Below, one piece after another: positions 39,550 to 48,895 of a stretch of DNA of 64,000 nt; position 1 is the stretch's first letter, and every line of letters begins with the position of its first letter. Position numbers and translations under genes: made by a program. The stretch comes from Hyphomicrobiales bacterium (GTDB taxonomy: Bacteria; Pseudomonadota; Alphaproteobacteria; Rhizobiales; Rhizobiaceae): assembly GCA_900470195.1 (NCBI GenBank), contig UEIJ01000005.1, forward strand, positions 1 to 64,000, read 5' to 3'. The notes below the pieces were generated by a model. The model made no database searches and was not told where the DNA came from. It worked only from the letters and a program-made list of their open reading frames with translations.

Positions 39550-39576
39550 TGCCCGGAACGGGTTACGTTCCGGGCA
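39550..39576 (-). terminator. Hairpin with T-run between phnD and phnE
   Basis: Arms TGCCCGGAACG (39550-39560) and CGTTCCGGGCA (39566-39576) enclose a 5-base loop and are followed on the minus strand by TTTTTTTAG. This is a strong intrinsic terminator inside the transport operon, so it probably makes phnD transcripts more abundant than permease transcripts. Confidence 0.85.
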
Positions 39577-39593
39577 CTTCAATTTCTCACGGA

Positions 39594-40535
39594 TCAGGAC
39601 TTGCGAGCCTTGTCGTTGAACTTGAGCATCTCGATGATCGGCTCGTAGTCCTTGGCTTCGGTGGCTACGAATTCCTGATCCTTGCCGTCGGAAAGAGCGT
39701 CGAAGCCAGCCTTGTCCTTCTTCGGCATGTCGAGGAAAGCCTGCTTGATGTCGGCCTTCAGCTGGTCCGGCAGGGTGCTGAGAACGGCGAACGGGCCTTC
39801 AGGAAGGAAGTCCGACTTGAAGATGATGCGGAAGTCGTCCTTCGTCAGTTCCTTGCCATTGGCATCCTTCAGAACGCCGCGGCTGACCATGCGGGTCAGG
39901 TTGGAATCGTTTTCCGAGTTCCAGGAGTTGGCAGCGGCATCTGCGGTGCCCTGCGCCAGAGCGAGAACTGCGTTTTCGTGGCTGCCGGCGAAGAAGTTCT
40001 TACCGAAGAACGTATCGACGCTATAGCCTTCGCGGTTGAGGAAGAAGCGCGGTGCGTTGTTGCCCGAGGTCGAGTTCGGATCGACGAGAGCAATGGTCTT
40101 GCCCTTCAGGTCGTCCATCTTCTGGTACGGGCTGTCGGCGCGAACATAAACGACCGAATAATAGCCGTTGACGCCGGTGTCATGACGCTGGTTGACGAGC
40201 GGCGTGGTTTCAACGCCGGTCATGACGGCGCGGGCGTAGGAAGCCGGGCCATAGAATGCGATCTGGATGTTTCCGGCGCGCTGGCCTTCAATCACGGCTG
40301 CATAGTCGTTGGCGACGCGCAGCGTTACCTTGGTGCCGAGTTCCTTGCCGAGATAGGCAGCCAGAGGCGCATAACGGTCGGAAGTGGTCGAGGCGTTTTC
40401 AGCCGGGATAACGCCCAGAACGATTTCCGGGTAATCCTTGCTCCAGTCAGCAGCCTGAACGGTGGAGGCCATTATTGGCATGGTCAGCGTCGCGGTAAGC
40501 GCAGCAGCCGCCAGAAAGTTTCTACGGTTAAGCAT
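39594..40535 (-). CDS. phnD: Phosphonate ABC transporter substrate-binding protein
   Basis: The 313-residue periplasmic protein binds alkylphosphonates for import. A signal peptide with an RR pair covers residues 1 to about 28 (LNRRNFLAAAAL ... TVQA-AD). The mature protein has the PhnD-family fold (LGVIPAENASTTSDRYAPLAAYL, the phosphonate-binding FYGPASYA and SGNNAPRFFLN). It is placed between phnC and the permease genes. The repeat element at 40632-40683 lies upstream. Confidence 0.94.
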   Translation of the reverse strand: MLNRRNFLAAAALTATLTMPIMASTVQAADWSKDYPEIVLGVIPAENASTTSDRYAPLAAYLGKELGTKVTLRVANDYAAVIEGQRAGNIQIAFYGPASYARAVMTGVETTPLVNQRHDTGVNGYYSVVYVRADSPYQKMDDLKGKTIALVDPNSTSGNNAPRFFLNREGYSVDTFFGKNFFAGSHENAVLALAQGTADAAANSWNSENDSNLTRMVSRGVLKDANGKELTKDDFRIIFKSDFLPEGPFAVLSTLPDQLKADIKQAFLDMPKKDKAGFDALSDGKDQEFVATEAKDYEPIIEMLKFNDKARKS

Positions 40536-40631
40536 AGGTATCTCCTGTTAATCCCCGATTGGAGTGTATTTTTCCGACGTTCAGAGCGGGATGTTTTGAA
40601 GTTGAAACGTCATCTCGCTCCAAGTTTTGTT

Positions 40632-40683
40632 TGAGCATGATTTAATCCGAAAACCGGTTCCCACTTTTCGGAATCATGCTCTA
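40632..40683. repeat. Palindromic intergenic repeat, long form
   Basis: Arms GAGCATGAT (40633-40641) and ATCATGCTC (40673-40681) with an inner AATCCGAAAA / TTTTCGGAAT pair form a long hairpin, of a type that recurs in intergenic DNA of this order. It overlaps the phnC stop codon. A partial relative (TTCGGAAACATGCTC) lies at 39529-39543. Confidence 0.75.
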
Positions 40684-41517
40684 GGCGGAAAGCTGGCGCA
40701 GAACGGCTTCAGCCGACTGCGGAACTGGCGTTGGCGTCGGCATTGCTTCGTCCTGCCGCTCATCGGCATCGATGACGTCAGCGGCTTCCATGCCGTAAAG
40801 GTCGCGTGATGCCATATCGGTCAGCATCGACGGTGTGCCGCGGAATACGATCTTGCCGGCGGACATACCGACGAGACGGTCGCAATAGCTGCGCGCAATA
40901 TCGAGCGAGTGCAGATTGCAGAGAACCGTGATGCCATATTCGCGGTTGATGCGGCGCAGGGCATCCATGACGCTGCGGGTGTTGCGCGGATCGAGCGATG
41001 CAATCGGCTCGTCGGCGAGGACGATGCGCGGCTGCTGCACGAGCGCGCGGGCAATCGCCACGCGTTGCTGCTGGCCGCCCGAAAGCTCATCGGCGCGATG
41101 CGCTGCAAGATGCGCAATGTCGAACTGCTGCAAGGCGGAAAGCGCGATCAGGCGTTCTTCATCGCTCCAGATGCGCAGAAGCGATTTCGGCGTCGAAACA
41201 TAGTTCAGGCGCCCCATCAGAACATTGGTCAGAACATCCAGACGGTCAACCAGGTTGAAATGCTGAAAGATCATGGCGCATTGCGCGCGCCAGTCGCGCA
41301 ACCCCGAACCCTTGAGGCCAGTAACATCGCGACCGTCCCAGTGAATCGTCCCCTCCGAAGGTTCGACCAGGCGGTTGATCATGCGCAGAAGCGTCGACTT
41401 GCCTGCGCCCGAGCGCCCGATAATTCCCACAAACGTGCCGGGTTCGATTTCGAGGTCCACGCCCGAAACCGCCACCTTGTCATTGTAGCGGCGCGTTATG
41501 TTTTTTAGTTGAAGCAT
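40681..41517 (-). CDS. phnC: Phosphonate ABC transporter ATP-binding protein
   Basis: PhnC powers phosphonate import. The 278-residue protein has Walker [10 protein letters not shown], the Q-loop MIFQHFNL, signature [15 protein letters not shown] and Walker [14 protein letters not shown]. The ATG at 41517 ([10 protein letters not shown]) has GGAGA seven bases upstream. Longer in-frame starts (41535 and 41562) reach into the Pho-box region and are unlikely. It begins the transport gene block and probably has its own phosphate-starvation promoter. Confidence 0.95.
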   Translation of the reverse strand: MLQLKNITRRYNDKVAVSGVDLEIEPGTFVGIIGRSGAGKSTLLRMINRLVEPSEGTIHWDGRDVTGLKGSGLRDWRAQCAMIFQHFNLVDRLDVLTNVLMGRLNYVSTPKSLLRIWSDEERLIALSALQQFDIAHLAAHRADELSGGQQQRVAIARALVQQPRIVLADEPIASLDPRNTRSVMDALRRINREYGITVLCNLHSLDIARSYCDRLVGMSAGKIVFRGTPSMLTDMASRDLYGMEAADVIDADERQDEAMPTPTPVPQSAEAVLRQLSA

Positions 41518-41555
41518 GAATTCGTCTCCATTCATGCTCACTATCGGTCCGTTCA

Positions 41556-41584
41556 ATGACACTGCAATGAACGGACCATGACGT
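41556..41584 (-). promoter_or_regulatory. Three-repeat Pho-box array upstream of phnC
   Basis: On the minus strand the heptamers ACGTCAT, CGTTCAT and GTGTCAT follow each other at exact 11-base spacing (plus-strand 41578-41584, 41567-41573, 41556-41562). The known rhizobial PhoB site is CTGTCAT-N4-CTGTCAT; each unit matches at five or six of seven bases. The array ends about 38 bases before phnC. Confidence 0.7.
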
Positions 41585-41619
41585 TTGTGTAAACTTCTAT
41601 TCCGCTTTAAGTTTATTTC

Positions 41620-42198
41620 TTAGCAAGTTGTTTTATAACAAACTTTCTGCAGATGGCGGAGGAACGCATCTGTGGAAGCAGCGACTTCACCCGAATTGTC
41701 TATTGTGACAACATCGTCGGCCCCGTCATCGAAGCTCACTTCGCGCTTAAGTCGCAAAGCGATTTCCTCGCGGCTTTCGCGGCCGCGGGATGCAAGCCGT
41801 TCCGCAAGCACTTCGGGTCTTGCCGAAATGACAACCACCGAGCGTTCGGCGTACAGCCTGCGAACATCGCCGAGAACCCGGCGCGAAACATTGGCGATTA
41901 CCACTGTTCCGTCGGCGATTTCCTCCTCAAGCGATTTCGGCAACCCGTAGCTCAGGCCATGCGCCTGCCAGTGCAGGGCAAAAGCACCCTCGCCCGCCGA
42001 TCTTGCAAATGTCGCTTCGTCCAGACTGTCGTGATCTTCCGTCCCCGGCATTTGCGGGCGGGTGATGATGCGGCGCACAAAGTGAAAACGCGTGTCGCCC
42101 GCCAGAGCCACACGCGCAGCATCCATGATCGTATCCTTGCCGGCCCCGCTGGGGCCGACAACGGCGACGAAACAGCCTTTCGGCCCGCTGTTCTGCAT
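41620..42198 (-). CDS. phnN: Ribose 1,5-bisphosphokinase
   Basis: PhnN phosphorylates ribose 1,5-bisphosphate to PRPP, the final step of the C-P lyase route. The 192-residue protein has the P-loop VGPSGAGKDT at its N-terminus and a guanylate-kinase-like fold (RIITRPQMPGTEDHDSL). The ATG overlaps the phnM stop by one base (TGATG), so it is translationally coupled. Confidence 0.93.
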   Translation of the reverse strand: MQNSGPKGCFVAVVGPSGAGKDTIMDAARVALAGDTRFHFVRRIITRPQMPGTEDHDSLDEATFARSAGEGAFALHWQAHGLSYGLPKSLEEEIADGTVVIANVSRRVLGDVRRLYAERSVVVISARPEVLAERLASRGRESREEIALRLKREVSFDDGADDVVTIDNSGEVAASTDAFLRHLQKVCYKTTC

Positions 42199-43337
42199 CA
42201 CAACACCCGCTCGCCTTCGCGCCAGACCGTGCGGACGACCGGGATTGCGCCTTTCGGACGCACGCGAACCAGATCGGCGCGCTTACCGATAGCGATTTCG
42301 CCGCGATCATCCATGGCCATGGCATCAGCAGGATTCTTGGTCACAAGCCGGATTGCGTCAGGCAGCGCAATCGGACGTTCGCCGGAAGCCAGACCGAAAG
42401 CCGACTGAATGAGGCTGAATGGAATGTAATCCGACGACAAAATGTCGAGGCTGCCATTGTCGACGAGATCGCGCGCGGCGATATTGCCGGAATGCGAGCC
42501 GCCGCGAACGATATTCGGCGCGCCCATCAGGATGGAAAGGCCAGCGCCCTTTGAAGCATTGGCGGCTTCCATCGTGGTCGGGAATTCTGCGATCCGCACG
42601 CCATGGTCGAGCGATTCATCGACATGCGCACTGGTTGCATCGTCGTGGCTGGCCAGAACGATGCCACGCGTTGCCGCCAGTTCGGCGATGGAGCGGCGGT
42701 GTCTGGCCGAATAGGCGTCCGAATCCGCCATACGCTTTTCACAATGCACCCGGAACTCCTCATCCGTGAGCTTCATCTTGCGCATGTAATAGGTGCGATA
42801 GGTCTCAAGATCAACGAATTGCCGCTGTCCCGGTGCGTGATCCATCAAGGATGCGAGTTTTACGCGGTCATCATCCGCGAAAAGCTCGAATGTTTCGAGG
42901 CAATCGGCAGAGGAGACTTCGCAGCGCAGATGCAGGAAGTGATCTGCACGCAGGCGATTTTCGCGCACGCCGCTTTCAATCGCGTCGGCGAGCATGCGCA
43001 TATCCTTGCCGACGAAATCGCGGTCATAGTCGGAGCCGACGCGCATCGCGTCGAATACCGTGGTGATGCCCGAGGCCGCGACCTGCGCATCGTGCGCCTG
43101 CACGGCAGCATCGACATTCCAGCGGACCTTCGGACGCGGTGCATAGTGGCTTTCCAGCTGGTCGGTGTGCAGCTCGATGAGGCCCGGAATGACGTAATCG
43201 CCATCCATATCGTCGCCGCCATTGCTGTTGCCGTGGTCGATTGCTGCGATCTTGCCGTCCCGGATCACGATGGAACCGGAAACAATCTCATCGGCGAGCA
43301 CGATCCGCGCGTTTTTCAGAACGATTTCATTAGCCAT
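42198..43337 (-). CDS. phnM: Alpha-D-ribose 1-methylphosphonate 5-triphosphate diphosphatase
   Basis: PhnM removes pyrophosphate from the ribose-triphosphate product of PhnGHIL before C-P cleavage. The 379-residue amidohydrolase-fold enzyme has the metal-binding stretch [19 protein letters not shown], the mid-barrel [13 protein letters not shown] and the terminal [24 protein letters not shown]. It overlaps the preceding hexapeptide transferase gene by eight bases and phnN by one. Confidence 0.95.
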   Translation of the reverse strand: MANEIVLKNARIVLADEIVSGSIVIRDGKIAAIDHGNSNGGDDMDGDYVIPGLIELHTDQLESHYAPRPKVRWNVDAAVQAHDAQVAASGITTVFDAMRVGSDYDRDFVGKDMRMLADAIESGVRENRLRADHFLHLRCEVSSADCLETFELFADDDRVKLASLMDHAPGQRQFVDLETYRTYYMRKMKLTDEEFRVHCEKRMADSDAYSARHRRSIAELAATRGIVLASHDDATSAHVDESLDHGVRIAEFPTTMEAANASKGAGLSILMGAPNIVRGGSHSGNIAARDLVDNGSLDILSSDYIPFSLIQSAFGLASGERPIALPDAIRLVTKNPADAMAMDDRGEIAIGKRADLVRVRPKGAIPVVRTVWREGERVL

Positions 43338-43986
43338 TGGACAGCTCTTTCATCACCGCATTTGTGTTCGCGGCTGTTTCATATTTCGAGAGGAAGGCTT
43401 CGATATCGAGCGCGCGGAAATCATCGAGCGCCTGGCGCAGACGATCATGGCTCCAGTCCCACCAGGCCAGCCGGTCAAGGCGATTGCCGGTTGCAGCGTC
43501 GAAGCGTTCGCGAATGAGACGTGCGGGCACGCCACCCACGATCGTATAGGGCGCGACGTCCCTGCTTACCACTGCTCCAGCACCGACAACCGCACCATTG
43601 CCGACCGTCACGCCCGGCAGGATTGTCGAGCCATGGCCGAGCCATGTGTCGTGGCCGATCTTCACCGCGTTGCCGCGACGCCACTCGAAAAACTCCGTCT
43701 CGTCCTTTTCTTCCGGCCAGTAATCACCGGCGCGATAGGTGAAATGGTGCAGGGTGGGACGCCATGTCGGATGGTTGGTGGCGTTGATACGCACGTGGCT
43801 GGCAATATTGGAAAACCTGCCAATCTCCGCACACCAGATTTCGCAATCGACGCCGAGATAGGAATAATCGCCCAGTACGGTTTCCGAAACGCGGCTGCGC
43901 TCGCCAATCTCGGTATAGCGTCCGAGCGTGCAGCCGTTGACGATGGCCGTTTCGTGAACCAGCGGTTCTACCGAGAGCTTGGTCAT
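43330..43986 (-). CDS. Phosphonate-locus transferase with hexapeptide repeats
   Basis: The 218-residue protein has a left-handed beta-helix of hexapeptide repeats ([36 protein letters not shown], then [30 protein letters not shown]; both shown only as repeat type). It belongs to the acyltransferase family that sits in phosphonate loci; the likely role is acyl transfer to an aminophosphonate, similar in purpose to PhnO. It overlaps phnL by four bases and phnM by eight. Activity and substrate are not shown by sequence. Confidence 0.88.
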   Translation of the reverse strand: MTKLSVEPLVHETAIVNGCTLGRYTEIGERSRVSETVLGDYSYLGVDCEIWCAEIGRFSNIASHVRINATNHPTWRPTLHHFTYRAGDYWPEEKDETEFFEWRRGNAVKIGHDTWLGHGSTILPGVTVGNGAVVGAGAVVSRDVAPYTIVGGVPARLIRERFDAATGNRLDRLAWWDWSHDRLRQALDDFRALDIEAFLSKYETAANTNAVMKELSNG

Positions 43987-44702
43987 GACAGCCCCCGCGG
44001 AGAGAATGCCGTCACGTCGATGATCCGGTCGGCAACGACAGAGCGCACATCTTCATCGTGGAAGATGCCGAGCATGGCAACGCCCTGCTCCTTCTTGGCC
44101 TTGATGAGATCGACCACGACCGCGCGGTTCTTCGCGTCGAGCGATGCGGTCGGCTCATCGAGCAGCAATACCGGATGATCCGTGATGAAGCCGCGCGCGA
44201 TATTCACGCGTTGCTGTTCACCGCCGGAGAAGGTTGCAGGCGGCAAGGCCCAAAGCCTTTCCGGCAGATTGAGCTTTGCCAAAAGTTCGCGGGCGCGGTC
44301 GAGCGCGGCTTCACGTTCAACGCCACGCGCAACCAACGGTTCGGCAACCACGTCGATTGCCGCAACACGCGGCAGCGTGCGCAGAAACTGGCTGACATAG
44401 CCAATCGTATCGCGACGCACCGCCAGCACCTCACGCGGATCGGCAGTGGCAAGATCGACAACCGTGTCGGCATGGCGGATCATGATCGAGCCGCCATTGA
44501 CCGCGTAATTGCCATAGACCATCTTCAGGATCGAGCTCTTGCCCGCGCCCGAAGGTCCGCCAAGCACCGCGCATTCACCGGCACGGAGTTCAAAATTCAC
44601 GCCGCGAACGACCGGAAGTTCGATGCCGCCCTGCAAATGCATGACGAAGGTTTTCGTCACATCGGTAACGGCAAGCGGGGCTGATGTTTGCAACATAGGC
44701 AT
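43983..44702 (-). CDS. phnL: C-P lyase ABC-like subunit PhnL
   Basis: PhnL is a non-transport ABC-type ATPase that is needed with PhnGHI to attach the phosphonate to ribose triphosphate. The 239-residue protein has Walker [11 protein letters not shown], signature [15 protein letters not shown] and Walker [13 protein letters not shown]. It follows phnK after 67 bases, the only sizeable gap in the phnG-phnN run. Confidence 0.94.
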   Translation of the reverse strand: MPMLQTSAPLAVTDVTKTFVMHLQGGIELPVVRGVNFELRAGECAVLGGPSGAGKSSILKMVYGNYAVNGGSIMIRHADTVVDLATADPREVLAVRRDTIGYVSQFLRTLPRVAAIDVVAEPLVARGVEREAALDRARELLAKLNLPERLWALPPATFSGGEQQRVNIARGFITDHPVLLLDEPTASLDAKNRAVVVDLIKAKKEQGVAMLGIFHDEDVRSVVADRIIDVTAFSPRGLS

Positions 44703-44769
44703 TTTTCACCTCACGCATGAAGTTCGGCTAATTTAGGAACAACATGCAATAAACATCTGTTTTAATTTA

Positions 44770-45546
44770 CTAAACTTGCAGAATAGAGGACACAAGCAGC
44801 TGCGTATAAGGCGCCTGCGGGTCATCCAGCACGCGATCCGTCAGGCCCTGCTCGACAATATGGCCGTCTTTCATGACCATGATGCGATGGGACAGAAGCC
44901 GGGCAACGGCGAGATCATGCGTCACGATAATCACCGAAAGGCCGAGATCGCTGACAAGGCCGCGCAGAAGGTCGAGAAGGCGCGCCTGCACTGACACATC
45001 AAGACCGCCGGTCGGTTCATCCATGAAGACAAGACGCGGTGCCGTCACCAGATTGCGTGCAATCTGCAAGCGCTGGCGCATACCCCCGGAAAAGGCACGT
45101 GGCTGATCGTCGATACGGTCGGAGGCGATTTCGACGCGTCCCAGCCATTCGGTGGCTGTGTTGCGGATATTGCCGTAATGGCGTTCGCCGACCGCCATCA
45201 GACGTTCGCCGACATTGGCGCCAGCCGAAACCGTCATCCGCAATCCGTCGGCGGGGTTCTGATGCACAAAACCCCAGTCGGTCCGCATCAGGAAGCGGCG
45301 TTCCGCCTCCCCGATCTTGTAGAGATCGCGGAATTCACCGTCGCGCATCCGGTATTCAACCGTGCCGGAAGTCGGTTCCAGCCGGGTTGCCAGACTGTTC
45401 AGCAGCGTCGTCTTGCCGGAACCGGATTCGCCCACAATGGCCAGCACTTCACCCGGCCACAGATTGAAGGAAATATCGGCACAGCCACGGCGATTGCCGT
45501 AGAATTTCGACAGGCTGTTCACTCTCAGCAGAGGTTGCTCGCTCAT
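44770..45546 (-). CDS. phnK: C-P lyase ABC-like subunit PhnK
   Basis: PhnK binds the PhnGHIJ core complex; it is an ABC-type ATPase, not a transporter part. The 258-residue protein has Walker A VGESGSGKTT, signature FSGGMRQRLQIARNL and Walker B LVFMDEPTGGLD, and ends with the oligopeptide-transporter-like DDPQAPYTQLLVSS. It overlaps phnJ by four bases (ATGA). Confidence 0.95.
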   Translation of the reverse strand: MSEQPLLRVNSLSKFYGNRRGCADISFNLWPGEVLAIVGESGSGKTTLLNSLATRLEPTSGTVEYRMRDGEFRDLYKIGEAERRFLMRTDWGFVHQNPADGLRMTVSAGANVGERLMAVGERHYGNIRNTATEWLGRVEIASDRIDDQPRAFSGGMRQRLQIARNLVTAPRLVFMDEPTGGLDVSVQARLLDLLRGLVSDLGLSVIIVTHDLAVARLLSHRIMVMKDGHIVEQGLTDRVLDDPQAPYTQLLVSSILQV

Positions 45547-46424
45547 TGTGCGGCCTCCTTGTTATTGGCGGACAGATGACCGACATGGCCGTTGGCCTGC
45601 CGGTCTTCGCAAAAATCGGTGTCGGAACAAACGAACATCGAGCCGCCGCGATCATCCAGCACGACTTCATCCAGATAGACGCCCTTCGCACCGCAAAGCG
45701 CGCATGGTTCCTTGAACTTCTGCACTTCAAACGGATGGTCCTCAAAGTCGAGGCTCACCACCTGCGTATAGGGCGGCACGGCATAGATGCGCTTTTCACG
45801 CCCCGCACCGAACAGCTGCAATGCCGGCGACATATGCATTTTTGGATTGTCGAATTTCGGCGTCGGCGACGGCGCCATGACATAGCGGCCCTCGATCATC
45901 ACCGGATAATCGTAGGTCTTGGCGATATGGCCGTGCCGCGCAATGTCCTCGTAAAGCTTCACATGCATGAGGCCGTATTCAGCGAGCGCGTGCATCTTGC
46001 GGGTCTCGGTTTCACGCGGCTCCAGAAAACGCAGCGGCTCCGGGATCGGCACCTGATAGACGATCACCTGCCCTTCGGTCAGCGGATATTCCGGAATGCG
46101 GTGACGGGTCTGGATGATCGTCGCCTCACCCGTATGGGTGGTGACGGCGACATTGGCGGTTTTCTGGAAGAAGGCGCGGATGGAGACGGCATTGGTCGTG
46201 TCGTCGGCACCCTGATCGATGACCTTCAGCACATCGTCCGGCCCGAGGATCGAAGCTGTCACCTGCACGCCGCCCGTGCCCCAGCCATAAGGCATCGGCA
46301 TTTCACGGCTGGCAAACGGCACCTGATAACCGGGAATGGCAATGGCCTTCAGGATGGCGCGGCGGATCATCCGCTTGGTCTGCTCGTCCAGATAGGCGAA
46401 GTTGTAATTGGCCAGATCGCTCAT
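45543..46424 (-). CDS. phnJ: C-P lyase radical SAM subunit PhnJ
   Basis: PhnJ cleaves the C-P bond with a [4Fe-4S] cluster and SAM, releasing the hydrocarbon and ribose cyclic phosphate. The 293-residue protein has the four C-terminal cysteines at positions 241, 244, 266 and 272 (CALCGAKG ... FVCSDTDFCED), numerically the same as in E. coli PhnJ. It overlaps phnI and phnK by four bases each. Confidence 0.97.
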   Translation of the reverse strand: MSDLANYNFAYLDEQTKRMIRRAILKAIAIPGYQVPFASREMPMPYGWGTGGVQVTASILGPDDVLKVIDQGADDTTNAVSIRAFFQKTANVAVTTHTGEATIIQTRHRIPEYPLTEGQVIVYQVPIPEPLRFLEPRETETRKMHALAEYGLMHVKLYEDIARHGHIAKTYDYPVMIEGRYVMAPSPTPKFDNPKMHMSPALQLFGAGREKRIYAVPPYTQVVSLDFEDHPFEVQKFKEPCALCGAKGVYLDEVVLDDRGGSMFVCSDTDFCEDRQANGHVGHLSANNKEAAQ

Positions 46425-47530
46425 TCCGCGGCCTCCTTTGCCAAACTTTCAGTCTCTTTGTTCGCTTGCTCATATTCCGCACGCATGCGGCGGATGAGAT
46501 CGAGTTCTGCCTGGAAATCCACGTAGTGCGGCAGTTTCAGATGTTCGACGAAGCCCGTCGCCTGCACATTGTCGGAATGGGAAATGACGAATTCTTCGTC
46601 CTGCGCGGGTGCGGTCACATCCGTATCGAATTCGCGCACGCGCAGCGCACGGTCGCAGAGCGACATGGACATTGCCTTGCGCTCGCTCTGGCCGAACACC
46701 AACCCATAACCGCGTGTAAACTGCGGCGGCTGCTTGGCTGAACCCTTGAACTGGTTGACCATCTGGCACTCGGTCAGCTGCACGCGACCGAGCGAGATGG
46801 CAAAGCCAAGTTCCGGCACATCGAACTCGACCTCCACCTCCCCGATGCGGATTTCACCGACGAAGGGATGGTTGTTGCCATAGCCGCGCTGGGTCGAATA
46901 GCCGAGCGCCAGCAGGAAGCCCTCATCGCCACGCGCCAATGCCTGAAGGCGCAGGTCGCGCTCCATCGGAAATGTCCACGGTTCGCGGGTCAAATCGCCC
47001 GGTTCGTGACCGTCCGGCAGCGAGCCGTCTTCCTCGATCATGCCGTTGACGCCGAGAATATCGGTCACACGCGGCGTTTCTTCGGGTTCTGCGGGGCGCA
47101 GTTCGGGTTCCGGCACAGCCACATCGCCAGCCAAATCGGGATCAAGCAGCCGGTGGGTATAATCGAAGGTCGGCCCCAGAAGCTGGCCACCCGGCAGATC
47201 CTTATAGGTCGCCGAAATGCGGCGCTCGATCAGCATTTGCGCCGTTTCCATCGGGCGGGAATAGCCGAAGCGCGGCAAGGTCGTTCGATAGGCGCGCACG
47301 AGGAAAATCGCCTCGATCAGATCGCCGCGCGACTGGCGAACGGCGAGCGCGGCCAGTTCACGATCATAGAGCGAACCTTCGGCCATGACGCGATCGACCG
47401 CCAGCGCAAGCTGTTCCGCGATCTGGTCGAGACGCAGCGCCGGGACCGAACGGTCGCCGCGACGGCGATCATCGAGAAGACGGTGGGCATTGCGGATGGC
47501 CGTTTCGCCACCCTTTACGGCAACATACAT
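46421..47530 (-). CDS. phnI: C-P lyase core subunit PhnI
   Basis: PhnI is the nucleosidase-like core subunit that, with PhnG, PhnH and PhnL, replaces the adenine of ATP by the phosphonate. The 369-residue product is full length (YVAVKGGETAIRNAHRLLDDRRRG start; YSTQRGYGNNHPFVGEIR middle; HYVDFQAELDLIRRMR near the end). It lies two bases after phnH and overlaps phnJ by four. Confidence 0.96.
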   Translation of the reverse strand: MYVAVKGGETAIRNAHRLLDDRRRGDRSVPALRLDQIAEQLALAVDRVMAEGSLYDRELAALAVRQSRGDLIEAIFLVRAYRTTLPRFGYSRPMETAQMLIERRISATYKDLPGGQLLGPTFDYTHRLLDPDLAGDVAVPEPELRPAEPEETPRVTDILGVNGMIEEDGSLPDGHEPGDLTREPWTFPMERDLRLQALARGDEGFLLALGYSTQRGYGNNHPFVGEIRIGEVEVEFDVPELGFAISLGRVQLTECQMVNQFKGSAKQPPQFTRGYGLVFGQSERKAMSMSLCDRALRVREFDTDVTAPAQDEEFVISHSDNVQATGFVEHLKLPHYVDFQAELDLIRRMRAEYEQANKETESLAKEAAE

Positions 47531-47532
47531 GA

Positions 47533-48162
47533 TCAGCCCTCCAGAGCAGAAATCCGGGTTGTGCGGGGAAGTGCTGCGACCGTGCCGTCGCTGACCAGAA
47601 CAAGATCAACGCCGAGCGGATATTGCGCACCGTTCTCGCGCCATTGTTTGACGAAGTCTTTCGGCAGCCCGTCGACGTGGAGCACACGCTCGCCATCGAT
47701 GCCGGGGCCTTTCAGCACATAGCCCTGCCCGTTGTTCAGCGATGCAACGGCGAGAACCACGGTCGTTGAGCGGTCGGGAAACTCGGCATCCCCCTGAGAA
47801 AACTCAGCCAGGGACGGCAGTAGCGATACATTGCTGATCAGGGCGAATTGCGCGGCACCAGCATTATCGATACGTGGCGCGCCGGTGTGGAAAGTAAGCC
47901 ACGCAGTTGCGCTTTCCTGGGCCGTTATAGCTGAATCGCACCAGACCGTCGCATCGTGATCAAGCAAGGTAGCCGCAATAACACCCAGTTCCGGGGTCAA
48001 CGGCTGTGGCGGTGTGGCTGCACGGGCAAGCGGATAGATGCGGCCGGGATTAGCCATGGCGTGCATGACGGCGTGAAAAGCCGACTGGGCATCCGTTACC
48101 GGATCGGCAAAACCGCCCTCGAACGCCGATGAGGCACCATTTACAGAAGGTGAAGGCAGCAT
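47533..48162 (-). CDS. phnH: C-P lyase subunit PhnH
   Basis: PhnH is a 209-residue component of the PhnGHIJ core complex. It shows the family features AFHAVMHAMANPGRIYPL and the C-terminal LKGPGIDGERVLHV ... YPLGVDLVL. ATG 48162 was chosen: the upstream TTG at 48165 is in frame but would only add one residue. Its start overlaps the phnG stop by one base. Confidence 0.94.
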   Translation of the reverse strand: MLPSPSVNGASSAFEGGFADPVTDAQSAFHAVMHAMANPGRIYPLARAATPPQPLTPELGVIAATLLDHDATVWCDSAITAQESATAWLTFHTGAPRIDNAGAAQFALISNVSLLPSLAEFSQGDAEFPDRSTTVVLAVASLNNGQGYVLKGPGIDGERVLHVDGLPKDFVKQWRENGAQYPLGVDLVLVSDGTVAALPRTTRISALEG

Positions 48163-48677
48163 CAATTGTCTCCCCGGACCATTGTGAAGAAATCGACCTT
48201 GGTAGCGGCAGCTTCGCCGCGCAGCGTGGCGTCGGCATCGTCCTGCTGCTTGCGCAGAACGTTCAGCACTTGCTTTTCAACCGCGTCGCGGTGGTTCTCA
48301 TCCAGCCACAGCGCATCGAAAAGAGCGGCAAGGCGGGCCTTTTCCTGATCGCGGCCAAGCGCATAGGAATGACCGACCGAACCATCGGAGAGCCGTACCG
48401 TAGCGCGCGTTACCGTGGCTTCGCCCACATTGAAGGGAGCGCCGCCACCACCGATGCGACCGCGCAGCATCACGAGGCCGGTTTCCGGCCCACGCAGAAC
48501 TTCAAATTCCGGCTTGTCGGACCATGCTTGCCAGAAGCGTTGCAATTCTTCGCCGCTCGCACGCGCAAGAACTGCCATGCTTGCCTGCCGCGCAAGCTGC
48601 ACTGCATCCGGCGCCTTGTCGCTTTCAGTGGCGGAACCGGTTCCGCCTCCCTTCGCATTTTGCTCCGTACCGTACAT
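48162..48677 (-). CDS. phnG: C-P lyase subunit PhnG
   Basis: PhnG is part of the PhnGHIJ core complex. The 171-residue protein has RQASMAVLARASGEEL, the central RGPETGLVMLRGRIGGGGAPFNVGEA-type region and NHRDAVEKQVLNVL near the end. The ATG at 48677 (MYGTEQ) starts the family region; the frame is open to 48821 but that part carries the PhnF operator. It is the first gene of the phn operon. Confidence 0.94.
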   Translation of the reverse strand: MYGTEQNAKGGGTGSATESDKAPDAVQLARQASMAVLARASGEELQRFWQAWSDKPEFEVLRGPETGLVMLRGRIGGGGAPFNVGEATVTRATVRLSDGSVGHSYALGRDQEKARLAALFDALWLDENHRDAVEKQVLNVLRKQQDDADATLRGEAAATKVDFFTMVRGDN

Positions 48678-48822
48678 GAGCTTCCCTGCCCTGTTAGTTC
48701 CAGAGTACGCTTCGACCCGATTGCATCGGACCGGCGCTCTGGAGTTTGTTTTGAGGTACATCGGGCCTGAAAATGGTTTCCTGCCGTTTCGGGATGCACG
48801 CTCGTTGACTTGATCTCTCATA

Positions 48823-48842
48823 TTGTCTAGTTATATAGACAA
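48823..48842. promoter_or_regulatory. Inverted repeat in the phnG/phnF interval, PhnF operator candidate
   Basis: Arms TTGTCTA (48823-48829) and TAGACAA (48836-48842) flank GTTATA. This size and T/A-rich dyad fit HutC-type GntR repressors, the subfamily of PhnF. It lies 33-52 bases from the Pho box in the direction of phnG, so a bound repressor would block phnG transcription. Confidence 0.65.
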
Positions 48843-48874
48843 CTATACAATACCAGAATGAATACACCCTGCCA

Positions 48875-48892
48875 ATGACAGGACGATGACAG
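48875..48892 (-). promoter_or_regulatory. Exact Pho box upstream of phnG
   Basis: On the minus strand CTGTCAT-CGTC-CTGTCAT is an exact copy of the rhizobial PhoB consensus CTGTCAT-N4-CTGTCAT. It reads towards phnG, about 200 bases upstream of its start, and ends three bases before the phnF start codon. Confidence 0.88.
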
Positions 48893-48895
48893 TTG

